Shown here: in pieces, positions 11,135 through 22,104 of the stretch | How positions within the stretch are numbered: the first letter of the stretch is position 1 | Layout of the letters: each line of letters begins with the position of its first letter | Assembly (NCBI RefSeq): GCF_036898095.1 | Contig: NC_090759.1 | Span: 17,656,853-17,720,852, forward strand | Direction: 5' to 3' | Length of the DNA stretch: 64,000 bases | DNA from: Palaemon carinicauda | Lineage: Eukaryota > Arthropoda > Malacostraca > Decapoda > Palaemonidae | Position numbers and translations under genes: made by a program | Notes under the pieces: generated by a model | The model's database searches: none | Told to the model about the DNA's origin: nothing | What the model saw: only the letters and a program-made list of their open reading frames with translations

Positions 11135-13135
11135 CTGAAAAACAGTTAGTAAATAAAGATACTGAATACTTATGCAAAGTACAGTACATCTTTGTCCATA
11201 TAAATCCTAATAACCGATGATTTTAGGTAGGAATTCACGAAAAAATTCTTTAATCCAAATAATGCAACCTTAATAGTTTTTCTAACAGGGTACCATATGG
11301 CAAAGGCTTATCCAGTACAGTACACAAAATTCACGTGTAATGCAAGAGAAAAAAAATACAGTATTGGTAATTTACCAACATTAACATCCACAGCAATTAT
11401 ATAAAACTTAAAATGTTTCAATTTGAACTGATAAAAACTGAAATCAATATATCCTTCTCTTTTTCAACAAAATTGTTACTATCTTACTTAAGTTGACATA
11501 TGTGGGTTCAATATACATGGGCCTTTGTCATGTCCCACTTAATTATTAGCCAGCCTTCGTCTTCAACTCTATTCCTGACTGCTGGGTTTCTCCACTAATT
11601 GCATGTCGGCATTGAATGGCTTCCCCAGGCCCCAAAGCTGAAATCTAATCTAAACTACAGAATATATTTGTTATTTTTACTTGGACTAAAAATAAAGAGT
11701 AAGAATTTTCAAGTGGTTTAGAGTCAAGTCAAGAACAGTTGACATCAATCACAGTCAAAACTACTCACTCAAAAGAAACCATGGCCGAGTGCGAGTTGCT
11801 TAAGAAGTACAGTATAGGGAGTAAGGAGATTGTTAGGCTGCTGCAGATAACTACTTTTATGAAAGCAAATTGTTACCTGATTGTTGTATTTGATACTATT
11901 TCACAACACTCAATAATGCTACCCATATGTGACTAGATGTAAGATGATTGTAAAAACTAATGACTAGCTAAACAACCTCAATTACTAGCAATAAATGATA
12001 GCTCAAGACTCCCTAACCTTCCTTCAACTTAACACCTAAAGCACATTTGTCTATGACAAAACAATGAGTCACACTGAATGTGAAAAAAAAAAAACAGTAG
12101 TTTTGAAACTAAGTGCATTGAATAAGATAGGCATCATATCTACTGTCCTATTGAAGACAATCAATACATATTGATACTTTTTCCTGTTTTTTGCAGACTG
12201 TTTCCTCGGATTAATATTCAAAGATTATCATCATTATCATCAGAATAAAAACATCCCTGGGTACATTATCTTGGCAAAATGAATTACAGCTTGATCTTTT
12301 CCACCATTATCCCTACATTAAGGGGATGGTTGCCTGAGGAGTTATTGACGGTGGGCCTAACCTTTGACTTAAGGCAAGACTGCAGCTGTCCTTTAAGTCA
12401 CTTTCTACAACACGCAGAACATATGGTGGTAGTACTTTTACACCTCTACCACAGGGGGAATAAATTACAGCTTGGGTTCAATTACCAGCGAGTTCTCTGG
12501 GAATAAGAGACAGTAGAACCAATCAACTTTTAGCATTAGCTCATTGGCTTGGTGAAACAAATGATGACATTTATTCTCTGTAGCTGGACCTTGAGGGTCA
12601 CTTCATGTCAATGACATAATGATCTTCTAGATGAACAGAAGGAATAATGGCATTAGCTTTAACAAAGTACTGTATTGGAATGTACAAGCAATATATTTGT
12701 ATGGCCTAGTGTTTAATGGCACCTAATGGTACGGATAATTTATACTGTACAGTATGTGGTAATGGAATTTTTCTATGAAGGTAAAACAAAAATAAGAAAT
12801 AATCAATATTATGGTTCCTGTTAGAGAAAACTTTTGTCTCTGTAAAACACTCAACTTCATGCAAATGATAAATTTCAGGCATCAATTCCAGATGGTCTGA
12901 AATGACTAAATCTCTAAAAGTGAAATAGCAACCCCTCATGCTATTTAATTCATTACCAATCTTTAGTTTTAGGAAAAATTCCAAAATCAAATGAACTTTC
13001 CTCAAAAGAATTTATTTACTACACAGAAAGAATAAGAGATAATTGTTATTTGACACTTGAGGTAAACTTAAACTTTATAATGTCACAGTTCAATCACCAA
13101 AAAAAAAAAAATCTAAATTACTTCTATAAACAAAT
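11135..13135. other. NUBP1 intron sequence with diverged repeat fragments
   Basis: No exon was seen. The segment 11520-11650 (ending ttgaatggcttccccaggcccc) and the segment 12270-12510 (ccattatccctacattaaggggatgg...) look like old dispersed repeats. None of the short open frames has recognisable domains. Confidence 0.4.
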
Positions 13136-14365
13136 ATGAGACAACAAGAATATAGAGGTGTGTTGCTCTTCATTGCCGTACCCTCTAGCTGTAACAGGAC
13201 TGGTTTATCTGGATCTATATGTATTTTCTTTGTTCTCAATGATTTGTGCAGTGATATCTCTATTGTTGGAGTGTCCAAGGGAATTGCATTACAAGACCAG
13301 TATTCTGAGAACAGATATCCAAGGGAGTTCCTCCAAACCACCATGGGCTACATCAATCCGCAAGGAGATTATCCACTGTATTTCCAGAGAAAAAGATTTC
13401 TCTAGGTACTTTCAATGGTCTTTTTTACGATCTACGAGATAGCCTACCAATAATTTGCATCAAAGACAACGGAATGTGTATTTTGATTGGTGCAAGGCTA
13501 AGAATATTTAAATATCAAGAAATAGTTTGGATAATATTGTCATGTTTTTACATTTATTCTATGAAAAGAAATTGTCTTTCGCAGTTATTAAGGCTTATAG
13601 GTTTACCGTTCTCAAACATCAAGGATTAGATTTATCTGCATCAAATATTATTGTGGATGTTTTTAGGTTGTATATCATTGAGAATCCTCCAGCTGTCAGA
13701 ACTTATTGGAATCTAGAGGTAATCTCATAAATAAGAAAATAACTCTCCCTTTGAACATTTCTTTTAAAGATCTAAAGGCTAAAGGCTTTTTATTTTAGCT
13801 TTAGCCTTAGCTAAGTATATTAGTGAACTATAGGCTTTCTCCAAAAGGGGAGTATTGGTAGGGAGATAATGATTTTGTCACCTAATTCAGGACAAAAAAA
13901 AATATTTTACGACAAAAAGTTTGCCTTAATTCCTCCACATTCCTCCTTTGGAGAAGAAAGATAAGACTTTGGAAAATATATTTCTATGCCTCATGAGAGC
14001 TGTTAAGTTTTATTTAGAAAAAACTAAAAGCATTATGGGAAAGGTTCTTAATTTTTTTTGTTTACTTAGGATTTCAAACTGGCCTTCCTCCAAGAATGTT
14101 ATTTGCTTTTTTATAAGAACTTGGTGATAAAAGCTTACAGAGAATTCAATTTGAGTCAAATGAAGAACCTGAAAGTTAGAGTTCATGATATTTGAAGCAC
14201 AACCACTTCTTTTAATTTCTGTAGAAATATTTCATAGAAGAGAGTTTAGGAAACAGCCAAGTGGCATCCCTGTGAGTTTTTACAAAACATTATTTAGAAG
14301 TCTGGATAAGAATTTCTGGCCATTGAGTGCTGTGGTAGCTGATGGTAATACGGTTTTTCTTTTAA
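13136..14365 (+). pseudogene. Decayed DIRS-type tyrosine recombinase on the plus strand
   Basis: Pieced across several stops and frameshifts, the plus strand reads blocks parallel to the intact recombinase of B3. They are YFDWCKAKN (B3 FRDWCKSAY), IKAYRFTVLKHQGLDLS (B3 IKGYRSMLASVFRHRGLDLS), PAVRTYWNLEV (B3 ATPGWNLDV), FKDLKAKGFLF, RAVKFYLEKTKSIMGK (B3 RALKFYLARTKSLRGK), KVRVHDI at the His-x-x-Arg site, and LSAVVADG near the end (B3 VAASAVVGEG). Order and spacing hold over about 900 bp. It is opposite in orientation to A and B, is clearly dead, and is older than they are. No ends or ITRs were recognised. Confidence 0.6.
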
Positions 14366-14637
14366 TTAAATTTTTGAAGTTATATTTTTTGGTTTTATGG
14401 TAGAAGTTAAAATTTAATCAGTTTTGAGAGCAAAGCAATATAAATTCCCGGGGAGGTTCATAAAAATAAAACTATGAGACTGTGCTTTTAGCAATATTGT
14501 ACATATCAATGATTGTACTGTATATGTTAGGCGGTTAGTAATTATACTTTACCCTAAAGTCTCCAGAACCTCTGCCTTAGTATTTCTTACCTATATAGCT
14601 AGTCGTTGACATTTGCCAATTTTTTATTTGTAAACTC

Positions 14638-14710
14638 AAAAAAACGGATTTTGAGCGAAGCGAAAAATCTATTTTTGGGTGAGATGGCCATGTCGTCCTG
14701 ATGGAAGTTC
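14638..14710 (+). repeat. Element A left inverted terminal repeat
   Basis: aaaaaaacggattttgagcg at the tip continues through gagatggccatgtcgtcctgatgg. It is exactly inverted at 15092-15160, making a stem of about 70 bp with a loop of about 380 bp. Confidence 0.75.
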
Positions 14711-15091
14711 CTATAGGGTAGCTTCCTAGGGTATATTACAACTACGGCGATATTCCCAGAGAATTTACCTTAAGGTACCAGAATTCTAACTCCTGGAGCG
14801 AGTATCCCTCGTGAAAGGGATATCGCGACATATCAGAGGACGTATTCTTGACACGCCACATGGCAATCTGCATCCTGGACAGAGATTTCGTCTCGTAGGA
14901 GGGATTGGCAAGAAACGAATTCGGGAAAGAAAAAGGGGAGCCGCTCCCAAGGCTTCCCTATCCTCCGATTCGTATGCGTGCCTGGCGCCAATCCTGGCGC
15001 CATCTGTATTCCTTGTAGCGTACACGAGGTGCTACAGATACTGTATGTAGGGAGGGGTCCTACAGCCCTTTCTTAGAAAGGCAAGGGCGGG

Positions 15092-15187
15092 TCCATCAGG
15101 ACGACATGGCCATCTCACCCAAAAATAGATTTTTCGCTTCGCTCAAAATCCGTTTTTTGGGCTCAAGCCATGTCGTCCTGATGGAAG
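15092..15187 (+). repeat. Element A internal complementary region
   Basis: 15092-15160 is the reverse complement of the left tip. 15161-15187 (gggctcaagccatgtcgtcc...) should be the reverse complement of the lost right tip. The two halves share ccatgtcgtcctgatggaag with the terminal repeat. Confidence 0.65.
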
Positions 15188-16069
15188 TGTACCAGAGCAT
15201 TACTGTATCTGTGGATTTTCAGAACGTGCCGTACTCCCCGGATGTAATTTTTCCCGGTCGACTAGACCTAGAGACCTAAGATGTTACCGTTATACATCTT
15301 TTCAACTAACTATAAACCATGTTAGAGCTTCCTGCCCCCTACAGGGAAGAGTCCTACTAGACTCTGGAAAAGTCTCGAAGAGTACATATACCTATGTATG
15401 AATACCGGGCAAGCTAATATAGTGGTCTCGCCCTATATTAAGTAAAGCATAGTTTGTAAAGAACCACTGCGTCAATATGAAATATCGACCAGTTCTCCGC
15501 ACAATACTTGTATTGGACAAAGGTTTTATATCCGCATAGGAGGAAAACCAATGCAACATAGCTTGCATAAAGGAACAATTCTATTAGAATTATCCCAGAT
15601 AAGGTACATAGAATGAATGCTCAATTATACCAATAAATTGACACAGGTGAAGGAGACGCAAGGTTCTCAAGAACCAGATTATTGACAGGCAATAAATAGA
15701 CAGGTTAACCACAATTATATATATATATATACATAAGAAGAGGATAACCCAAAACTTTAAGCATAAGTATGATAGTAAACAGAGCTTGTTTGTCTAAAAG
15801 AAAAAACATTAAATGCCACTTTTAAGATACCGAGGTATCAAAGTCATAAAAGCCTGTATTACAAATCAATGACATTAGCGTTAGAAACGCTCGGCACACA
15901 TGTCTGCACTTATGCTAGGTTCACCTTGGGAAATGGAACAGTCTGCATGGGCAACACAGTGCCCTCACTTAGTTTGTAGTACAGTATATAACTACACACT
16001 CACCCTGGAATTAATCGTCCCAATTAAGACCACTGTTCCTCGCAGAGTTAAACAGTAGGGTTAACACCG
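15188..16069. other. Non-coding segment of element A (between ICR and recombinase)
   Basis: No ORF was seen. A short (AT)n tract lies at about 15714-15730. This corresponds to sequence downstream of the recombinase gene in the element's own orientation. Confidence 0.5.
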
Positions 16070-17165
16070 CGACCCACTGCTACCACAGATCTCTTTTAGT
16101 TCCTCTACTTGCTTCGCATAGTGGCGAAAGAACACTCTGGAAGACTTCCAGCCAGTGTATGAACGGAGATGTTCAAAATCCATACAATTAAAGAAATTTA
16201 AGGATGAGGCAACTTTCCTCGGATCGTGACCTGCGGGTGTATTGTCAGGATCCGCTCTGCAAATAAAATATGTGATTTTCGCTCTGAGTTGATTCAGAGA
16301 TAAATTTGAGCCTGATGTTTCTCCCCTGAATAGTTGACCACCCTTGAAGTCTGAAGTTCTATGAAGATAGACCTTTAGGCATTCTACTGGACATAGAGAT
16401 GCATCTTCTTTCAGAGGGCAGATTCTCCAGGGACCCCACCTGTTGGTGGGTAGCTCATTCTTGGCGAGAAACGTAGGATCCGGAAACAGGTTCAGTTCTC
16501 CCCCATCCAGGAACTGAACACGACCTGCCTCTCTCGAGAGGCTACAATCTCACTAACCCTGGCCCCGGACGCGAGTGCAAAATAGGAAAATAACTTTTTG
16601 TGTCAAATCCTTTAACGCACACTCTTCATTGCTCAACAGAGAAGCGAAATGAAGAACTTGTCTAAAGACCATGAAATGGGCTTTGGAGGTGCTGAAGGTC
16701 TGAGCCTAGCACAGGCTTTCGGGACTTTATTAAAGATCTCGTTACCTAGGTCGACCTGGAAGGCATATAGAATGGGTCTTGTCAAAGCAGCTTACACGCT
16801 GAAATCGTGTTAGCTGCCAATCCTTGACCATGGAGGTGGAGAAGAAAGATAAGCAGAAGTCTGTCAAGATCTCCTGCGGATTCTTCGCCTTGACAAAAGG
16901 CCACCCATTTTCTCCAAGATGACTCATATTGCCTTCTAGTAGATTTGCACTTATATTCCTCAAGGAAGTCTATGCTGGCTTTCGAAATCCCGAAACGCTT
17001 TCTCACCGCTAGGGAGAGAAAATCATGAGCTGCAGGGTCCGGGTTTTCTGTAATGAAGCGCAGACAGTTGACTTCTGGACTCGCTGGGTCAGAACTGGAT
17101 CTGGTAGCGGTACAAACTTCAGCTACAGTTCCAATGCCAGGAGGAACTACACGCTGTTCGGCCAC
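16070..17165 (-). pseudogene. Element A tyrosine recombinase (broken)
   Basis: The N-terminal core-binding half reads at 16782-17165 (STRRQYESSWRKWVAFCQG, NTISACKLL). After frameshifts the catalytic half reads ALASGARVSE (first catalytic Arg) near 16560, AKNELPTNRWGPW near 16460, GHDPRKVASS (His-x-x-Arg) near 16220, and RVFFRHYAKQVEEL with the Tyr nucleophile near 16120. This gives all catalytic positions of the phage-integrase-like YR family. At least two frameshifts between 16500 and 16780 make it non-functional as read. The enzyme would have inserted a circular DNA intermediate without a DDE integrase. Confidence 0.72.
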
Positions 17166-17300
17166 TTGTGGGCCACTATTGCCGCTACCCCTTGAAGGAT
17201 CTCAGTTTGTTGAGAACCCTCAACAGAAGGTTGTGAGGAGGGAACAGATAAATCTTGGACCATCTGTTCCAGTCGAGGGACATCGCGTCCACTGCTTCCG

Positions 17301-18960
17301 CTAAGGGGTCCTCGTACGGGGCACGTACAGGGGCAACTTCTTGTTGTCTTTCGTCGCAAAGAGGTCTATCTGCAGTTCTGGGACTGATTCAGAATGAAGG
17401 AGAATGATCCTGCGTCTAAGGACCATTCCGACTCTATCGGTGTGAACCTGGATAGAGCGTCTGCTGTCACATTGCGGACTCCTTGAAGGTGAACTGCCAA
17501 CAGGTACCACTTCTTCTTTTCCGCCAATCGGAAGATGGCCAACATCACCTGGTTGAGAGGTGGTGACCTCGATCCTTGTCGATTCAAGTATCTCACAACT
17601 ACCTCGCTGTCTATCACCAACCTTATGTGGATCGAATGACGCGGGGAGACTTTCTTTAAGGTAAGGAGCACTGCCCTAGCTTCTAGAAAGTTTTATGTGA
17701 AAGGTCTTGAATAGCTTGGACCAAGTCCCCTGGACTTTTTTCCGATGAGAGTGACCTCCCCATCCCTCCTTCGAGGCGTCTGAGTGAATCGTCACCGACG
17801 GGGGAGGTGGCTGAAGAAGAACCGACTTCTTTAGATGTCTGGCTTGGGACCAAGGCCTGAGAAGAGTACTTAGCCGAAGCGGCTGGTCTTCTCAGATCTC
17901 TTCACGCGTTTGATGCATAACTTCTCCAAACTCCGATTGCATCCTTTAGCTGTGCTCTTAGCACTGGGTCTGTCACCGAAGCAAACTGGAGAGAGCGCAG
18001 TACCCTCTCCTGCTCGCGTCTTGATATCCTTTCGGAATCTAGAAGTCTCTTGACAGAACCCGCTATCTCCTTCCTTTTCTTCGCCGGGATGGAGAAACGG
18101 TGTGACAAAAGGTCCCAGTGGATTCCCAGCCACTGGAACTTTTGAGATGGAGAAAGTAGAGACTTTTTCTGTTGATCTTGAAGCCTAGGTACTCTAGGAA
18201 CTGGATCACTTGACTGGAAGCTTGCAAGTATTCTGTCTCGGATGCTGCCCACACCAACCAGTCGTCCAGGTAGGCTAGTACCTGAATTCCTTTTAGGCGT
18301 AATTGTTTGAGAGCTACGCTCGCAAGCTTCGTAAAAATCCTTGGGGCTATGTTTAGCCCGAATGGCATGGCTCCGAAGGCGTATAGTCTTCGTTGTAGCC
18401 TGAACCCTAGGTAGGGGGAGAGTCGATGGCTGATTGGAATGTGCCAATAGGCGTCTGACAAGTCTATAGAGACGGAATATGCCCTCTTGGGCAGTAAGGT
18501 CCTCATGTGTTGCAGTGTTAGCATTTTGAATTTGCAATTCACTATGAACTTGTTGAGTGGCGACAAGTCCAGAATGACTCTGAGCTTTTTCGAGTCTTTC
18601 TTGGGAACACAAAACAGCCTCCCTTAGAAATTGATGGGCTTCACCCTTCGGATCACCTTTTTTCTCCAACAGTTCTTGAACGTACTCCTCCCTTAGAAAT
18701 TGATGGGCTTCACCCTTCGGATCACCTTTTTTCTCCAACAGTTCTTGAACGTACTCCTCCATAACGGGGGTGGAGTGTTGGAAAAACCGAAGGCACGGGG
18801 GTGGAGTGCTGTACCAGCTCCCGCCCAGTCCATTCTTGAGTAGGCTGTGGGCCCAGGGATCGAAGGTCCACCGATCCCGAAATTTCAGAAGTCTCCCTCC
18901 TACCGGTATCACCTCACTTGGACTGCCGTCCTGAGGTCTTGCCTTCCTGACCACGACCAC
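17301..18960 (-). pseudogene. Element A reverse transcriptase / RNase H polyprotein (frameshifted)
   Basis: Readable parts in order are an N-terminal block GGRLLKFRDRWTFDPW (18870-18940), the RT core with SVSIDLSDAYWHIPI, GAMPFGLNIAPRIFTK and the catalytic YLDDW (18063-18566), an RT thumb-like part in another frame (17902-18130), and RNase H with VIDSEVVVRYLNRQGS and NVTADALSRF (17366-17671). A tether (IDLFATKDNKKLPLYV) follows at 17301-17400. RT motif spacing and the DIRS-type RNase H fit the YR-retroelement class. One extra A in the gagaaaaaagg run and a TAA after PINF break the frame. The start of this ORF overlaps the end of the gag frame by about 45 bp. Confidence 0.75.
18621..18758 (-). 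repeat. 69-bp exact tandem duplication inside element A RT
   Basis: Two head-to-tail copies (18621-18689 and 18690-18758) are identical. The unit is 23 codons, so the duplication keeps the frame (peptide EYVQELLEKKGDPKGEAHQF and following). It lies just before the RT core. Confidence 0.9.
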
Positions 18961-20509
18961 CCCTGAATCCCCTTCCCCTTGAGGGGCGTCTAGACGAGCC
19001 TCTGGCTGCTCCTCTAGGCTTTGCTCGAAAGGAAGTAGACTGCCCTTCGAACGCTGGGGTGAATGCCGTGGACTGTGTCGACACGGCCTGGGGTACCCAC
19101 TGAAAAGTGGTCGGGGTTTGTGCCACGATCTGGGGCACTGGGGGCAATGGCAATTGCAGTTGCTGTTGCTGTCTAAGAGGCTTGGCTGGCCGAGACGGTA
19201 GCCTAGTCCTCATAGTCTTCCTCTTTGGTTGAGGACCCTCATCCGGGGAAGACTTTCTTTTGATAGCCAGGCCCCACTTCTGGAGAAGGTTTCTATTCTC
19301 CAAGGCGGCCTTATCAACAACTTCTTCGACCAAGTCGGTAGGGAAAAGGTCTTTTCCCCAAATGTTGGAGGAGATTAGTTTCCTTGGTTCGTGCCTCACC
19401 GTAGCCGAGGTAAACACGAACTCCCTACAAGCTCTCCTTGCCTTGACGAAGCCATAAAGGTCCTTCGTCACTGTGGCCAGATGAGACTTGGCCACTACCA
19501 TGAACATTTCATGGACCTTGGGGTCACTTGCCATCGTCTCGAGAGTAGTCTGAAGAGACATTGAGGCAGTCAGTCTTTCTTTTGTATCGAACTCTCTTCG
19601 CAAAAGAAAGTCAGACAGCTTAGGGAGGTCCTCGCCGAACTGACGTCCGGCAATATCAGCCTTCAACTTTCCAACTGAGAACGTAAGATGGACGTCCTTC
19701 CAGTCTTTGTGGTCCATAGGCAGGGCCAGCGACAAGGGTTTACACTCCTCTAGGGAGGGGCAGGACTTGCCGGCCTCGACTGCTTCTAGTACAACCAGAA
19801 ACCCTTTCTGTAAAAAGGGGAAGGCTCTAGTAGGCGAGGACAAAAAGGAAGGGAGCTTCCTATTCAATGCGGCTACCTTTGAGTTAGAGAAGCCCCTCTC
19901 TTTCATCGAGGATGAAAGTAGAGCTTGAGCCTTAGCATGGTCCATCACTATGACCTCCTTCGGCTCTGTCTCCTCCTTTGAAGCTGGTTCCTTCCTCAGC
20001 CGGACATAACAGTCCGGATATGATGCCTTGCTGGGCCAGAATTCCACCTCCTCCAGGGGAACTGAGCCCAGCTTATCCGAGATGACGATCTTTCCAGTCG
20101 TCATCGGCATGTGCTCAGCATACCTCCATGGGTTAGCATCTGAGCACAACGGAAGGTCTTTCACATTGAGCTTTTTCTGGGGCCCATGTGATTCTGCAAG
20201 GCACTGCATTCGCAGTTCCATTGCAGCCGCCTTCTCCTGATTCTCCTTCTGCATTTGTTGGATCATTCCAACAATAGAAGAGAGGACCTGTCCCAGTTCT
20301 ACTGGGAGACCGGCCGATGTAGAGGGAATAGGCTCCGGAATCTGAACCGGAGTAGCCGACACCTCGTCGACGACTACCTCTACAACGTCTGGGGCTTGAA
20401 CTTCATCCTGGGCTTCTGCCAGGAGGTCTTTCTCCCGACACTCGTCCACATCAGACATCCTGTCATCTAACTGGATGTCTTGCATCGCGACCGCGACTTC
20501 AGCATCCAC
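18914..20509 (-). CDS. Element A gag-like ORF1 protein (531 codons, open)
   Basis: This is a long uninterrupted frame. The listed first codon at 20509 is GTG. The first ATG is at 20485-20483 (MQDIQLDDRMSDVDE) and is the more likely start, giving about 523 residues. Features are an acidic N-terminus, a Pro/Ser-rich linker (IPEPIPSTSAG), a short coiled-coil-like stretch (MIQQMQKENQEKAAAMELRM), a globular middle, and a basic tail with KRKSSPDEGPQPKRK, Gln-rich and RGG-like motifs (RGRGFRGGRG). A basic RGG tail would suit RNA packaging, as expected of a DIRS ORF1/gag. The assignment rests on position before the RT and on composition. It is open while the downstream genes are broken. Confidence 0.68.
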   Translation of the reverse strand: MDAEVAVAMQDIQLDDRMSDVDECREKDLLAEAQDEVQAPDVVEVVVDEVSATPVQIPEPIPSTSAGLPVELGQVLSSIVGMIQQMQKENQEKAAAMELRMQCLAESHGPQKKLNVKDLPLCSDANPWRYAEHMPMTTGKIVISDKLGSVPLEEVEFWPSKASYPDCYVRLRKEPASKEETEPKEVIVMDHAKAQALLSSSMKERGFSNSKVAALNRKLPSFLSSPTRAFPFLQKGFLVVLEAVEAGKSCPSLEECKPLSLALPMDHKDWKDVHLTFSVGKLKADIAGRQFGEDLPKLSDFLLRREFDTKERLTASMSLQTTLETMASDPKVHEMFMVVAKSHLATVTKDLYGFVKARRACREFVFTSATVRHEPRKLISSNIWGKDLFPTDLVEEVVDKAALENRNLLQKWGLAIKRKSSPDEGPQPKRKTMRTRLPSRPAKPLRQQQQLQLPLPPVPQIVAQTPTTFQWVPQAVSTQSTAFTPAFEGQSTSFRAKPRGAARGSSRRPSRGRGFRGGRGQEGKTSGRQSK

Positions 20510-20639
20510 CTGGATCTGAACTTAGGGGATCTCCTCAATCAGGATGCGAAAGGCTTCTTAGACTTCCGAACAACCCATAAAACAATATTAAAAACATTTC
20601 AAGAGACAGATTAAAAGGATATTGGAATTTAGGGAAGTG

Positions 20640-22104
20640 TAGTGGTAGAATCCTCACCCACTACTGCACTCGCTGCAACGAATGGACCCAGTGTGTAGCA
20701 GTCCTCGTAAAGAGTCTGGACATCTTTTAAGTAAAATGACGCGAACACTGACTTGTTTCTTCAAGAAGTCGCGTCCATAATACTTTGCAGAGATTTATTT
20801 TGCTTGAAGGCCACGGAGGTTGCTATATCTCTAACTTCGTGCGTCTTAACCTTAAGCAAACATCGGTCTTTCTCATTCAAGTGAGAATGAGCTTCTCGTA
20901 TTAAAAAAATCTGATAAAATATGACAAAGAATTCTTTGACATAGGCAATGAAGGTTTCTTAACTGAGCACCATAATGCCTCAGATTTCCCTCATAATGAC
21001 TTAGTACGAGCTAAATCGAACTTAAGAGCTCTAACAGGACATAATACTCTTTCCAGTTCGTTGCCTACGATCTCTGATAAGCAAGGAATATCAAAAGATT
21101 TAGGCCAAGGACGAGAAGGCAGTTCATTTTTGGCCAGGAAACCAAGTTGAAGTGAACAAGTGGCTTTTTTCTGTAGAAAAGCCGATGTTCTTACTGAAGG
21201 CATGAAGTTCACTGACCCTTTTAGCCGAAGCCAAGCACACTAGAAAAAGTGTCTTGAGGGTGAGATCCTTCAGGGAGGCTGAATGTAATGGCTCAAACCT
21301 GTCTGACATGAGGAACCTTAGGACCACGTCTAAGTTCCATCCAGGAGTTGCCAAACGACGTTCCTTAGAGGTCTCGAAAGACTTAAGGAGATCTTGGAGA
21401 TCTTTATTGTTGGAAAGATTTAAGCCTCTATGTCGAAAGACCGAAGCCAACATGCTCCTGTAGCCCTTAATCGTGGGAGCTGAAAGGGAGCGAACCTTTC
21501 TCAGATGTAAAAGAAAATCTGCGATTTGGGCTACAGAGGTACTAGACGAGGACACAGATGCTGACTTACACCAGTCTCGAAAGACTTCCCACTTCGACTG
21601 GTATACTCTAATGGTAGAAGCTCTCCTAGCTCTTGCAATCGCACTGACTGCCTCCTTCGAAAAACCTCTAGCTCTTGAGAGTCTTTCGATAGTGTGAAGG
21701 AAGTCAGACGAAGAGCGGGGAGGCTTTGATGGACATTCTTTACGTGGGGCTGACGTAACAGATCTACCCTTAGAGGAAGACTTCTTGGAAAGTCTACCAG
21801 CCATTGAAGTACCTCGGTGAACCACTCTCTCGCGGGCCAGAGGGGAGCAACCAACGTCAACCTTGTCCCTCCGTGAGAGGCGAACTTCTGCAGTACCTTG
21901 TTGACTATCTTGAATGGTGGGAATGCATATAAGTCCATAAAAGACCAATCCAGTAGAAACGCGTCTATGTAGATTGCTTCTGTATCTAGGACTGGAGAGC
22001 AAAAGATTGGTAACCTTTTGGTCAACAAGGAGGCAAAGAGGTTTAAGGTTGGTTGACCCCAAGAAGCCCAAAGACTCTTGCCCACGTCCTTGTGGAGGGT
22101 CCAT
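20640..22104 (-). pseudogene. B1 tyrosine recombinase (broken)
   Basis: Open from about 22104 down to 21124, with RVYQSKWEVFRDWCKSA, TIKGYRSMLASVFRHRG and SAKRVSELHAF (first catalytic Arg). The frame then breaks at a 6-T run (5 T in B3) near 21175. The next piece (20991-21212) carries AKNELPSRPWPKSFDIP and ends at a TGA where B3 has CGA (Arg). Extra A residues near 20903 and a changed FWRSKS region break the rest. It is inactive as read. Confidence 0.8.

Larger units (their letters stand above)
14638..20538 (-). mobile_element. Element A: DIRS-type YR retrotransposon, right (5') end missing
   Basis: Minus-strand order is gag-like ORF (18914-20509), reverse transcriptase plus RNase H (about 17300-18960), and tyrosine recombinase (about 16070-17165). 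The left tip (14638, aaaaaaacggattttgagcg) has its reverse complement at 15092-15160, followed by the reverse complement of an expected right tip. This is the DIRS internal complementary region. That right tip (predicted to end cttgagccc) is absent. At about 20538 the sequence switches abruptly into family B. The sequences of A and B are unlike each other, so they are distinct DIRS families. Confidence 0.8.
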
